DNA from: Fimenecus sp045631225
Lineage (GTDB): Bacteria > Bacillota > Clostridia > Oscillospirales > Acutalibacteraceae
Direction of reading: 5' to 3'
Assembly: GCA_045631225.1 (NCBI GenBank)
Contig: JAZQUG010000025.1
Location: 1-64,000 of the forward strand
DNA length: 64,000 bases
Positions within the stretch are counted from its first letter, which is position 1, and each line of letters begins with the position of its first letter. Position numbers and translations under genes: made by a program. This document shows positions 44,079 to 52,795 of this stretch, in pieces. The notes beneath the pieces were generated by a model. That model did not search any database. It saw only the letters and a list, made by a program, of their open reading frames with translations, and was not told the DNA's origin.

Positions 44079-44780
44079 TTATTTTGTGAGCAAATAATAG
44101 ATATCAGCCCAATTGTCAACTTCGGGAAGAATAGATATCAGTTCCTCATATCCGTCAGCAATAACGCCGAAAGTGTTTGGTGTTGCATTAGTTCTCAATG
44201 TTTCATCTTTTGTTATTGATTCGGAATCTTCAGTGCCATATTCTCTGCACAATTCTGCACTTTCATCGTCGATGAAACCATAAGGAAGAGTAGCAAAAAC
44301 GTAATAGTTATACATAGCATATCTGCCTGTTCCTTGAATTTCAGCGTAGTAATTATAGCGACCGTTGCCGGAAAAAGAGGCATCTATTGTTGGGTTAACG
44401 AAATCTGTGTCAATATAATTAGTTTCACCTATGATTTCTTTGGAATCAATTGATTGTATAGTTACCTTATTTCCCTCATTCATTGATGTTATAAAGAAAG
44501 CAACGACAGCGTCATCTTCTGTTACAGTTCTTAAAATAATATCGTTAAGCAAGTAGAAATTTGATTTCAGAGTTTCATTCTCCTTTACGGATATTTTAGG
44601 TTCTCCGAATAAAGAGTTTACATAATTGTGTGATACTGAAATATAGATTTCGTTAAGCTTTTCATCAATATTCGGTGTATTATCTTCTTTGGGGGAACCG
44701 AAAAAAACTGTAATACCGATTATACCTGCTAACACAACAGTGCATAACAATATTATTAATGCTTTTGCTTTTTTAGACAT
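44079..44780 (-). CDS. Membrane-anchored hypothetical protein
   Basis: One N-terminal helix (residues 7-28, ALIILLCTVVLAGIIGITVFF) anchors an external domain of about 200 residues. I do not recognise the domain; it has alternating beta strands, the local sequence HNYVNSLFGEPKISV and an aromatic GRYNYYAEIQGTGRYAMYNYY stretch. It is flanked by terminators on both sides, so is a single-gene unit. It may be an envelope protein that accompanies the GPH symporter upstream, but nothing proves it. Confidence 0.6.
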   Translation of the reverse strand: MSKKAKALIILLCTVVLAGIIGITVFFGSPKEDNTPNIDEKLNEIYISVSHNYVNSLFGEPKISVKENETLKSNFYLLNDIILRTVTEDDAVVAFFITSMNEGNKVTIQSIDSKEIIGETNYIDTDFVNPTIDASFSGNGRYNYYAEIQGTGRYAMYNYYVFATLPYGFIDDESAELCREYGTEDSESITKDETLRTNATPNTFGVIADGYEELISILPEVDNWADIYYLLTK

Positions 44781-44849
44781 TTTATATCACTCCTCTTTGA
44801 ATTAATATGATAATAGCATATTTTGGCAAAAATCACAACTATCAAAAAC

Positions 44850-44884
44850 AAAAAACCAAGGCGATTTCTAACCTTGGTTTTGTC
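44850..44884 (-). terminator. Terminator of the GPH symporter gene
   Basis: AAAACCAAGG and CCTTGGTTTT stem with loop CGATTTCTAA. Almost the same hairpin occurs at 50681-50706. Confidence 0.8.
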
Positions 44885-44897
44885 TTATGAAAATTTA

Positions 44898-46352
44898 TCA
44901 ATATTTTCTTGAAAGGAGTTTTTCTGCTTCGTCTTTAGTAATTTTACCAACGTTGCAGTCTGCCATAATCTGTACGTCTTTATCATTGAGTTTATAGAAG
45001 CACCAGATAATTAATGCGATAACAAGACCGATGATAGGCACAACGTTATATGTAAACCAAAGACCGTCGAGAGCTTCGCTTGTCTGCTGAGCAATAGCAT
45101 TGATAGCCTCAAGGTCTGCAAAGCTGCTTACTTCCTGAACAACGCCATTTACTTCGAATTCTGTCTTGAAACCGAACCAGCCAAGAAGTGCAAGTCCCAT
45201 TGAGCCTGAGATAGCAGCTGCAAGTTTAACTGCAAAAGTCTGGATAGCAAATGTGATACCCTTTGCTTCTGTACCTGTAGTATACTGACCGTACTCTGCA
45301 CAGTCCGGTGTAAATGTGAATGAGAGAACACCGATAATGCCAAGAGGAATTGAACGGAGCATAAATGTAATAACGAAAAGAATGAAATTGCCTCTGGTAG
45401 GAAGAATAAGGAAAGAAAGGATAATAGTTGCAAGAGCACTAATCTTGAAGAGTGTTGTCTTATCTATCTTTCTGATGATTTTAGGAACGAGGAGCGCCAT
45501 AATGAGCTGTGGTAATGCTGCAACTGTACCTGTAATAAGAGAGGCAAGTGAGTTCTCATAAATGTAATATGCCATAATCATATGAAGTGCATTGTATGTC
45601 TGTGCACCTGAATAGAAGATATAGCCGATGTAGTAGATAAGAAGATACTTGTTGCTGATAACATACTTGAGCATTCTTCTTACAGTGAACTGTTCTTCGT
45701 CAGTTGTCTTATTTCTTTCCTGACAGTGTTTACAAACAGGGAACATTGTCAATGCAGCTACAACTGCAACAACAATAGAAACAGGACCATAGCCTAAACC
45801 AATAAATTCACTGATAAGAACGCTTACGAGAACTGTTGTGAGAGCTGTACCTACACCTGCTGTAATACCTTTAAGAGAAAGGATTGTATTTCTTTCTTCA
45901 ACATTACTTGTCATTGCTGTGATGATACCGAAAGCAGGTACGTCACAAAGTGTGTATGCAGTATCCCAGATGATATATGCTAATGCGAACCAGATAAGCT
46001 TAACTGTTTCATTTGCTGCAGATGGAATAACGAAGATTGCAATTGTTGCAGCAGGAGTAAGAGCACAAGCGATTTTAAGCCATGGAATATATTTTTGCTT
46101 ACTCTTGAACTGTATTTTATCAAAAATAACACCAAAGATAGCGTCGTTAACAGCATCCCATACTTTTACTATCAACATAACTGCTGCAGATTTTACAGGG
46201 TCAACACCAATAAGAAGAAGGAATGTTGTAAGATAACTTGCTATCATACTATAAATCATATTCTGTCCGAAGAAATATGTATAATAGCTTTTTCGTTCAG
46301 TTTTCGTTGTTTGCCACAAAGGATTTTGAGGCTTTGTTTGTGTTTTGCTCAT
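44898..46352 (-). CDS. GPH-family sugar:cation symporter (MelB-like)
   Basis: This twelve-helix transporter imports a glycoside or oligosaccharide with Na+ or H+. The family motif KVWDAVNDAIFGVIFDK (helix 2-loop) supplies the cation-binding Asp pair, and CDVPAFGIITAM and CPD-like EYGQYTTGTEAKGI also fit. At 484 residues it is normal. Its C-terminal tail (MADCNVGKITKDEAEKLL) is soluble. It may feed the cytoplasmic glycosidases in this window, none of which is adjacent. Confidence 0.88.
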   Translation of the reverse strand: MSKTQTKPQNPLWQTTKTERKSYYTYFFGQNMIYSMIASYLTTFLLLIGVDPVKSAAVMLIVKVWDAVNDAIFGVIFDKIQFKSKQKYIPWLKIACALTPAATIAIFVIPSAANETVKLIWFALAYIIWDTAYTLCDVPAFGIITAMTSNVEERNTILSLKGITAGVGTALTTVLVSVLISEFIGLGYGPVSIVVAVVAALTMFPVCKHCQERNKTTDEEQFTVRRMLKYVISNKYLLIYYIGYIFYSGAQTYNALHMIMAYYIYENSLASLITGTVAALPQLIMALLVPKIIRKIDKTTLFKISALATIILSFLILPTRGNFILFVITFMLRSIPLGIIGVLSFTFTPDCAEYGQYTTGTEAKGITFAIQTFAVKLAAAISGSMGLALLGWFGFKTEFEVNGVVQEVSSFADLEAINAIAQQTSEALDGLWFTYNVVPIIGLVIALIIWCFYKLNDKDVQIMADCNVGKITKDEAEKLLSRKY

Positions 46353-46526
46353 AAATTTTCTCTCCTTTTCATATATGCCAACAGTATAACATAAATAAAA
46401 AGAGATTTCAACAAATTCGTGGGATAAAGCATAATGGAAATGTGGTTAATATAATCTGTCTTGATTATTAATTGCTTACATGATAAAATCCAATTGAGAA
46501 AATATTCTTAAAAGAGGTAAAGCTTT

Positions 46527-48143
46527 ATGAAAAAAGTATTCTCAATCGTTTTTACTGTTTTTATGCTTTTCAGCGTTGTGTCCCTGACTGCTTTTGCGGT
46601 ATCTGATGAGGAAGAAAAAACCTGGACAACATCTTTTGATGAAGCAACAGGTACGCTTACTGTTTCCGGTACAGGTGTTGTTGACGGATTATATCCCCTT
46701 GATGGTTTTGCATATAATGGAAAATCCTATGCAAAAGAAGAAAATTACGACATAAAGAAGCTGGTTATTGAAGAAGGCATAACAGGGCTTTCCGTTTCTT
46801 TTTCATATCTTTATGAGTTAACAGAAATTATTTTTCCAACCACTTTAAGAACTATCGACTGTTGCTTTAATTATTGCGACAAATTACAGTCTGTCGAATT
46901 TCCTGCAAATGTCGACAGAATAGGCTATCATTCATTCAGTGACTGTAAAAGCCTGAGTACAATTAAATTTAACAGTTCGGTTTCAATCGGTTACAAATTC
47001 GATGAAACGATAACCTATGATTTTTCTAATTTACCGTCATTAAAAGAGATCACTATTCATAACGGCTTTTTGGGTGGTGCCTTTTGGGATTGCGAAAATT
47101 TAACCAAGGTTGTTATGGATGGATATGTTGATTTCAGAGAAAATTCTGATGCCAACGGATGTGCACTTAATTTTGGCGGAAAAAATAGCGAGAATTTGGT
47201 TATATATGTTACTAATCAATTTATGGAGAATCAACTGAAGCCATATTTTAAGACAGAAAAAACCTGGACAACATCTTTTGATAAAGCAACAGGTACGCTA
47301 ACTGTTTCCGGTACAGGTGTTGTTGATGGATTATATCCCCTCGATTGTTTTGCATATAATGGAGAATCCTATGAAAAAGAAGAAAATTTCGATATAAAGA
47401 AACTGGTTATTGAGGAAGGCATAACAGGACTTTCCGTTTCATTTTCATATCTCCATGAATTAAAGGAAATTGTTTTTCCAAGCACTTTAAAAAGTATCGA
47501 CTGTTGCTTTAATTATTGTGATAAATTGGAATCTGTCGATATTCCCGCAAATGTAAAAAAAATAGGTAATCATTCATTTAATGACTGTGAAAGCCTGAAA
47601 AGAATCAAATTTAATGATTGGATTTCAATCGGCGATAGACGAAGTGAATTCGGCGAACGGATACTTTATGATTTTTCAAATTTACCGTCATTAAAAGAGG
47701 TCACAATTCCTGACGGTTCATTTTTAGGCGGAGCTTTTTGGGATTGCGAAAATTTAACAAAGGTTGTTATGGAAGGCCATATTGATCTTGGGGGAAATAA
47801 TGACTGCAACGGATATGCAATTAATTTTGGCGGAGAGCATAGCGAGAATTTGGTTGTATACGTTAATACTCAAACTATGGTAGATAACCTGAAAGAATAT
47901 TGTGAGTACGAATTTGGAGTTGATGTTTTTTTCAAAATTGTTAACAGAAATATAAAACCCGAATTTGATTTTATGATTTCTGATTATCCTGAATTTGATG
48001 AAGATGAAACAGTTTTGAAAGATAATTTATCAAGCACAAATGATGAGAAACCAAACTACAAAGCAATAATCATAATTTCAGTAGTTTCTGCTATTATTCT
48101 TGCAACTGTTACAACAATAATTATTTTAAAGAAGAAAAAGTAG
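46527..48143 (+). CDS. Surface protein with BspA-type leucine-rich repeats, internally duplicated
   Basis: The signal peptide ends about residue 24 (TAFA). Two copies of a 214-residue unit follow, each starting with KTWTTSFD-ATGTLTVSGTGVVDGLYPLD and carrying LRR strands such as LTEIIFPTTLRTIDCCFNYCDKL. The unit start lies at 46621 and again at 47263, 642 bases apart, and the DNA is nearly identical at the unit starts, so the duplication is recent. A C-terminal membrane helix plus KKKK (residues about 512-538) anchors it. BspA-like LRR proteins bind host matrix or other microbes. Confidence 0.85.
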   Translation: MKKVFSIVFTVFMLFSVVSLTAFAVSDEEEKTWTTSFDEATGTLTVSGTGVVDGLYPLDGFAYNGKSYAKEENYDIKKLVIEEGITGLSVSFSYLYELTEIIFPTTLRTIDCCFNYCDKLQSVEFPANVDRIGYHSFSDCKSLSTIKFNSSVSIGYKFDETITYDFSNLPSLKEITIHNGFLGGAFWDCENLTKVVMDGYVDFRENSDANGCALNFGGKNSENLVIYVTNQFMENQLKPYFKTEKTWTTSFDKATGTLTVSGTGVVDGLYPLDCFAYNGESYEKEENFDIKKLVIEEGITGLSVSFSYLHELKEIVFPSTLKSIDCCFNYCDKLESVDIPANVKKIGNHSFNDCESLKRIKFNDWISIGDRRSEFGERILYDFSNLPSLKEVTIPDGSFLGGAFWDCENLTKVVMEGHIDLGGNNDCNGYAINFGGEHSENLVVYVNTQTMVDNLKEYCEYEFGVDVFFKIVNRNIKPEFDFMISDYPEFDEDETVLKDNLSSTNDEKPNYKAIIIISVVSAIILATVTTIIILKKKK

Positions 48144-48150
48144 GCAAAGA

Positions 48151-48195
48151 AAAATCCGAAACCGTCGCCGATTGGCAATAGTTTCGGATTATTTG
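48151..48195 (+). terminator. Terminator after the LRR gene
   Basis: ATCCGAAAC and GTTTCGGAT stem with a GC-rich loop, followed by TATTTGCTTTT. Confidence 0.75.
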
Positions 48196-48199
48196 CTTT

Positions 48200-48214
48200 T
48201 GGTGGAGATGGCGG
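48200..48214 (-). repeat. Copy of the tmRNA 3' end
   Basis: TGGTGGAGATGGCGG repeats exactly the ssrA 3' end (50896-50910), same orientation, with the two-component genes between. The identity stops inside the T-arm. A GAAGCTACGCTTC hairpin and a TTGCTTCGCAA hairpin follow (48219-48250). It looks like an attachment-site scar. Confidence 0.7.
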
Positions 48215-48316
48215 AAACCGAAGCTACGCTTCGTTCGTTGCTTCGCAACCTTTCGCATTTGTATGTCCCTTTTGTTGACGTAAGAAATGGACGAGTTATC
48301 TCAATACAATTACATT

Positions 48317-49903
48317 TTACAGTTTACCTCTCACAGAAAATTCTACTCCGTCATCTTTTGCTCTGTATTCACCACGGAATCCATGTAAATCAAAAATCCT
48401 TTTACATATAGGTAATCCCATTCCGGTTGAATTTCCGTCACGTGTTCTCGAAACATCTTTTCGTTCAAAAATATTCCATAATGCTGTAGCATTTTTCTCA
48501 TCAATAGGTGTTCCGGTGTTGAATACCTTCAGATTAAACTCGTCTTTTGTTTTGTAAAGAGAAACCTTTATTTTCTTTTCTTCGGTTGCATATTTAACGG
48601 CATTAGAAAGGTAATTATCAATTGCCAATGCCATAAGTTCTGCATTACACATCACAAAAATATCTTCTTCTGCATCAAGGAGTATTTCTGCACCTTTGGA
48701 TTGGGCAAAGGATAAATATTTATCTGTTTCTGTGTACAGGAGATTTGTTAAATTGCATTTTTCTTTTGTAATTTCGTCTATTGTTGAAATTCGATTAAAT
48801 GTTAAAAGTGAAGTCACAATATTGTTCATTCGTAAGGTTTCGTCATAAATTGACGCCATATATTCTTCGTTTTTTTCAGGCAACACATTCTCAATTATAC
48901 ATTCACATTGATTTTGAATAACCGCAAGAGGCGTTTTCAGCTCGTGAGCAGCGGCGGAAATAAATATGCGTTTAGAGTTTTCAATTATCTCACTTTTTTT
49001 ATTGAGATTAAGACAAAAGATAAGGAAAACAACACCCGCTATACTTAAAAATATAAAAAACATAAATGTGTAAATTATAAATTCAGCAGATGTAATTATA
49101 TGCATAGGAAGATTATTGCTCATGGCATAGTATATAAGATATTTTTTTCCGTCTATTTCTACTCCGTCATGTCCATGTGCTTCTGTGTTGCTTATATATG
49201 CACCACCGCCACTTGAGTCGAAATTATGGTTATATCCGTAGTCTTTTTCTATGTCATCATAAAGCTTTGAAAGATACATTTTATCGTATGGCTTAACCTC
49301 TATCTCTTTAAGGAGTACTGAAGTTGTCATTGTTTTTTCTTCTGTAACAGAATCCTGCGTTGAAAAAGTATATGTAGTTTTTAATCCATCATAGTTAGTA
49401 AAGGTTATTTGATTAAGAACATAATTTTCTCCGTTATGACCAAGCTTGATATCCTCAATGCTGACTTCACTTGGCTTTGACATCTTATACAGCTCTTCTT
49501 TCTGATTTTCATTCAGATAATCATCGAGATTGATATAAACTTCCTCGTTCTCAAGATGAATCTGCACATAATTGTAATAAGCTTCATACCAATTTCCTTG
49601 TTCATCTACAGCTAAAAGTTTAAAGGGATAATCAATATTATGTATTTTCCAACCACTTTCAAGATATTTTTGCATAAATACATTTATATCCGACATACCT
49701 GAGTTTTCAGCAATTTTTTTGTGATTTTCGTCTAATTCATATTCCCATGAAAAATCACTGAATTCGATAAGCAATGGACTAAAATCATCTCTGAAATCTT
49801 CAGAAACTAGTTCTGCACATATAACAAAATTAGCCGAAATTGACGCAATCGAAAAAAGCACAAACCCTAATACAACCATTTTTATTATTTTTTTCTTTGT
49901 CAT
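48317..49903 (-). CDS. Membrane sensor histidine kinase
   Basis: This is the sensor half of a two-component system. A first membrane helix lies at about 8-30, a 240-residue external sensor domain at 31-272, and a second helix at 274-300. The HisKA domain with H320 in AAAHELKTPLAV and the HATPase domain with NYLSNAVKYA (N box) and GMGLPICKRI (G box) follow. It starts 3 bases after the response-regulator stop with GGGAGG before it. The external domain is not one I recognise. Confidence 0.9.
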   Translation of the reverse strand: MTKKKIIKMVVLGFVLFSIASISANFVICAELVSEDFRDDFSPLLIEFSDFSWEYELDENHKKIAENSGMSDINVFMQKYLESGWKIHNIDYPFKLLAVDEQGNWYEAYYNYVQIHLENEEVYINLDDYLNENQKEELYKMSKPSEVSIEDIKLGHNGENYVLNQITFTNYDGLKTTYTFSTQDSVTEEKTMTTSVLLKEIEVKPYDKMYLSKLYDDIEKDYGYNHNFDSSGGGAYISNTEAHGHDGVEIDGKKYLIYYAMSNNLPMHIITSAEFIIYTFMFFIFLSIAGVVFLIFCLNLNKKSEIIENSKRIFISAAAHELKTPLAVIQNQCECIIENVLPEKNEEYMASIYDETLRMNNIVTSLLTFNRISTIDEITKEKCNLTNLLYTETDKYLSFAQSKGAEILLDAEEDIFVMCNAELMALAIDNYLSNAVKYATEEKKIKVSLYKTKDEFNLKVFNTGTPIDEKNATALWNIFERKDVSRTRDGNSTGMGLPICKRIFDLHGFRGEYRAKDDGVEFSVRGKL

Positions 49904-49905
49904 TT

Positions 49906-50576
49906 TTAATCCTCCCTTTCAAACCGATATCCTGTTCCGATAATCGTAGTAATACATTTTGCTGTATCACCAAGAGATTTGCGAAGTCGTTTTATGTGCG
50001 TGTCAACAACTCTTTCATCACCGTCATAGTTATAACCCCAGATTTTAAAGAGAATAGTTTCTCTCGATAAAACAATCCCTTTGTTTTCCATCAGAAGTGC
50101 AAGCAGACGAAAATCCTTGTCAGGCAAAACAACTTCGTTTTTATTGCAGAATACTTTTCTACTGCCGTAGTCAAGAGTTATGCCTCTTATAGAAAGTTGA
50201 TTATTTCGATTTATACCTTTATACCTGTTAATCATTGTCACAATTTTTTCATTAAGTACCGAAAGAGGAAAAGGCTTTATAATATAGTCGTCTGCACCAT
50301 ATTTATAGCCTTTTAGGACATCCTCTTCTTCACCTAATGCTGACAGGAAAAGAATAGGAGTATCTGTAATTTTTCGGATTGCTTTACAAGCCGTAAGTCC
50401 ATCCATAACAGGCATCATTACATCAAGGATAATCAAATCAAAATTCTCCTCTTCTGTCTTTTCTGCTCCTATTTTGCCGTTTTCTGCTACTGATACGGAA
50501 TATCCCTTGGCAGTGAAATAATCGTAAAGAGTTTCTCGAATTTTTTTTCGTCATCACAAATGAGAAGTTTATGCAT
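49906..50576 (-). pseudogene. OmpR-family response regulator, frameshifted in a poly-A tract
   Basis: The start ATG (50576) follows AAGGAGA and reads MHKLLICDDEK, the normal receiver beginning with its acidic pair. Eight A on the coding strand (50548-50541) then throw the frame into an early stop. Adding one A restores IRETLYDYFTAKGYSV and joins the downstream frame with LDVMMPVMDG (phosphoacceptor Asp), the receiver Lys, and a winged-helix output ending KCITTIIGTGYRFERED. Restored length is about 223 residues, typical of OmpR/PhoB proteins. The rest of the gene and its kinase are intact, so it is either a recent lesion, a phase-variable tract, slippage-corrected, or a sequencing error. Confidence 0.85.
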
Positions 50577-50680
50577 TATTATCATCTCCTTTATTATCAT
50601 AATATATCTGTGATGTGTACTTCAAGTGTCAAAATAAAAAGTCGTGGTCTGAATTTTTTAACCACTCTAATCAACAAAAT

Positions 50681-50706
50681 AACCAAGGCTATTTCTAACC
50701 TTGGTT
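50681..50706. repeat. Hairpin nearly identical to the one at 44853
   Basis: AACCAAGG and CCTTGGTT around CTATTTCTAA; the copy at 44853-44878 differs in two loop bases. It lies upstream of the response-regulator promoter region. Confidence 0.75.
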
Positions 50707-50738
50707 CGGATTATTTTCAGGTTTTATAATTATGAAAT

Positions 50739-50832
50739 TTTCTGCTAACGTAGAAAGTGAAATGAATTTCACTATTAACATTTGCAAAGCAAATATTTCA
50801 TACGCGTCAGCGTATTTCACTTTACAAAGTAA
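50739..50832. repeat. String of short hairpins separated by ATTTCA(C)
   Basis: Five small perfect stems follow one another: TTTCT/AGAAA, AGTGAAAT/ATTTCACT (50756-50773), TTTGC/GCAAA (50781-50793), ATACGC/GCGTAT (50800-50815), ACTTT/AAAGT (50819-50830), with ATTTCA or ATTTCAC between the last ones. There is no coding sense. It is a modular intergenic repeat. Confidence 0.75.
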
Positions 50833-50858
50833 TATTTCACTCACTATAAGGCGAAAAT

Positions 50859-50893
50859 CATTGAAAAAACCACTTCTTGAGAAGTGGTTTTTT
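50859..50893 (-). terminator. Terminator of ssrA
   Basis: AAAACCACTTCT and AGAAGTGGTTTT stem with T-run, 2 bases beyond the tmRNA CCA end. Confidence 0.88.
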
Positions 50894-50895
50894 CT

Positions 50896-51248
50896 TGGTG
50901 GAGATGGCGGGAGTCGAACCCGCGTCCGAAAATCTATTCCTGAAACTTTCTACGAGCGTAGTTTATCTATTGGAATTCCCTACGGGACAGCCGACAAACA
51001 GGCATTCCTTTCGGTAGTCTTGTTATGTGTGACGGACTACAAGACGATTATCCGTTCACATTTACTGCTAAATGACACTCCGTACCGAGCCGCAGTGCTC
51101 TCGGGGGAATGCTCGCCGCTAATTAAGCAGCAAGAAGTACTTTTTCGTTTTTGTCGTTTATTTTTGATAAACCGTCCGTTTTATAGTGGGCAGACTCCAC
51201 TGCTCGCTTATCGCAGTTCAAAATCCCCGTCGAAATCCTTTCATCCCC
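50896..51248 (-). ncRNA. ssrA: Transfer-messenger RNA (tmRNA)
   Basis: It rescues stalled ribosomes by acting as tRNA(Ala) and then as a short mRNA. On the minus strand the 5' end GGGGATG pairs with CATCTCC before A and CCA. GGATTTCGACGGGG follows the 5' acceptor strand and the T-arm is CGGGTTCGACTCCCG. The tag frame ends NDKNEKVLLAA then TAA TTA, a proper degradation tag ending in hydrophobics and AA. GC-rich paired segments give the usual pseudoknots. The length of 353 is typical, and smpB lies directly upstream. Confidence 0.96.
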
Positions 51249-51295
51249 ATATAATAATTAATAGGTAAGAAGTAATAGTGAAGAGGTGGTGAAAA

Positions 51296-51763
51296 TTATC
51301 TCATTCGTTCTTTCATTGTGCGTTCGATGGTGCGTTGTGCTTCTTTTTTAGCGGCAACATCACGCTTATCGTAAAGCTTTTTACCTTTACAAAGTCCAAC
51401 CTGAACCTTTGCTCGTCCTTTTTTGAAATAAACAGATAATGGAATTAATGTAAGACCATCTTGTTTTGTTGTGCCAAGGAGTCGCATAATCTCTTTTTTG
51501 TGCATTAAGAGTTTTCGTACTCTCATTGGGTCACGGTTAAAGATATTGCCGTGGTCATAAGGGCTTATGTGCATACCATTGACGAAAAGTTCACCCTCAA
51601 CAATACTACACCAAGCATCTTTCAAATTGCATTTGCCTTGTCGGAGTGATTTTACTTCAGTACCCACAAGCTCAATACCTGCTTCGTAACTCTCGATGAC
51701 GAAATAATCATGGAGAGCTTTTTTGTTTTGTGCAATTGTAGGATTTTCTTTTTTCTCTGCCAT
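51296..51763 (-). CDS. smpB: tmRNA-binding protein SmpB
   Basis: It binds the tRNA-like end of tmRNA and places it in the ribosome. At 155 residues it is the normal length. Motifs are IAQNKKALHDYFVIESYEAGI, GTEVKSLRQGKCNLKDAW, and a basic C-terminal tail (KGKKLYDKRDVAAKKEAQRTIERTMKERMR, shown in part here) that enters the mRNA channel. ATG 51763 follows AAAGGAGG; extension further upstream runs through a palindromic repeat and is not real. It is next to ssrA on the same strand. Confidence 0.95.
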   Translation of the reverse strand: MAEKKENPTIAQNKKALHDYFVIESYEAGIELVGTEVKSLRQGKCNLKDAWCSIVEGELFVNGMHISPYDHGNIFNRDPMRVRKLLMHKKEIMRLLGTTKQDGLTLIPLSVYFKKGRAKVQVGLCKGKKLYDKRDVAAKKEAQRTIERTMKERMR

Positions 51764-51790
51764 GATTTTGCCTCCTTTTGAGTGTTGAAC

Positions 51791-51810
51791 GGCGGGGTCA
51801 AGACCCCGCC
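51791..51810. repeat. GC-rich palindrome upstream of smpB
   Basis: GGCGGGGTC and GACCCCGCC are directly joined by two bases and followed by CTACCG. It belongs with the GTAGGG-type dispersed repeats elsewhere in the window. Confidence 0.65.
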
Positions 51811-51832
51811 CTACCGAAATCGCCATTAGGTA

Positions 51833-52426
51833 TTATAACAGACTTCTGCCTTGGAGTGCTCTGGAAAGTGTTACCTCATCTGCATATTCAAGGTCGCTAC
51901 CTACAGGGATACCGTATGCAAGTCGGCTGACTTTAATTCCCATAGGCTTTAAAAGTCGTGCGATATACATAGCTGTTGCTTCACCCTCAGTTGTCGGGTT
52001 AGTTGCCATAATAACTTCGTTTACACTGTCGTCAGATAAACGCTGAATCAATTCTTTTATACGGATATTGTCAGGTCCCACACCATTCATAGGTGAGATT
52101 ACACCATGCAAAACGTGATATGTGCCTTTATACTCGTGAGTACGCTCAAAAGCCGTGACATCTCTTGGATTTTCAACAACACAGATGACAGACTTATCAC
52201 GATTTGCATTGTCGCATATATTGCATTTTTCACCCTCAGTGTGATTACAGCATACTGAACAGGTATGTATATTAGTATGTGCATTATTTATGGCATCAAT
52301 AAGACTTTTTGTGCCCTCGTCATCAAGACCAAGAATGTAATATGCCATACGCTCCGCCGATTTTACACCGACAGAGGGCATTTTACGAAATTCTTCAATC
52401 AATTTTTCAAGAGATACGATTGCCAT
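51833..52426 (-). CDS. recR: Recombination mediator RecR
   Basis: It works with RecO/RecF to load RecA at gaps. An N-terminal helix-hairpin-helix (MPSVGVKSAERMAYYIL) is followed by a four-Cys zinc finger (CSVCCNHTEGEKCNIC), a Toprim domain (VICVVENPRDVTAFE, NEVIMATNPTTEGEATA) and the Walker-B-like end YGIPVGSDLEYADEVTLSRAL. At 197 residues it is complete. It lies in the usual dnaX-ybaB-recR order. Confidence 0.96.
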   Translation of the reverse strand: MAIVSLEKLIEEFRKMPSVGVKSAERMAYYILGLDDEGTKSLIDAINNAHTNIHTCSVCCNHTEGEKCNICDNANRDKSVICVVENPRDVTAFERTHEYKGTYHVLHGVISPMNGVGPDNIRIKELIQRLSDDSVNEVIMATNPTTEGEATAMYIARLLKPMGIKVSRLAYGIPVGSDLEYADEVTLSRALQGRSLL

Positions 52427-52456
52427 AATTTATGCTCCAATAGTTTTTAATTTTAA

Positions 52457-52792
52457 TCAGAAGCCAAGCCCGGGAATGTTCATTCCGCCTGTGATTTTGC
52501 CCATTTCTCTTTCAGCTGTTTCGTCAGCCTTTCTCATAGCTTCGTTTACTGCTGCAACGAGTAAATCTTCGAGCATTTCAACATCTTCAGGGTCAACAAC
52601 ATCAGGCTGAATTTTAACAGATACGAGCTGATGCTTACCGTTTACTGTAACGTCAATTGCTCCGCCACCTGCAGATGCATTGTATTCTGCTTCTTCACAT
52701 TCCTGCTGTACACGAGTCATTTCCTCCTGCATCTGCTGAATGCGTTTCATCATATTTGCCTGACCACCCTGATTTGGTATTCTTGCTTTCAT
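52457..52792 (-). CDS. ybaB: YbaB/EbfC nucleoid-associated protein
   Basis: This is a small dimeric DNA-binding protein (111 residues) with an N-terminal coiled coil (MMKRIQQMQEEMTRVQQECEE) and the core VDVTVNGKHQLVSVKIQPDVVDPEDVEMLEDL (seen in part). It lies 3 bases after dnaX and 30 before recR, the common bacterial arrangement; translational coupling with dnaX is likely. Confidence 0.95.
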   Translation of the reverse strand: MKARIPNQGGQANMMKRIQQMQEEMTRVQQECEEAEYNASAGGGAIDVTVNGKHQLVSVKIQPDVVDPEDVEMLEDLLVAAVNEAMRKADETAEREMGKITGGMNIPGLGF

Positions 52793-52795
52793 TTT

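Noticed and set aside
50732..51268. A 178-codon plus-strand open frame
   Set aside because: It covers the tmRNA gene on the opposite strand and the hairpin string; the RNA explains the sequence.
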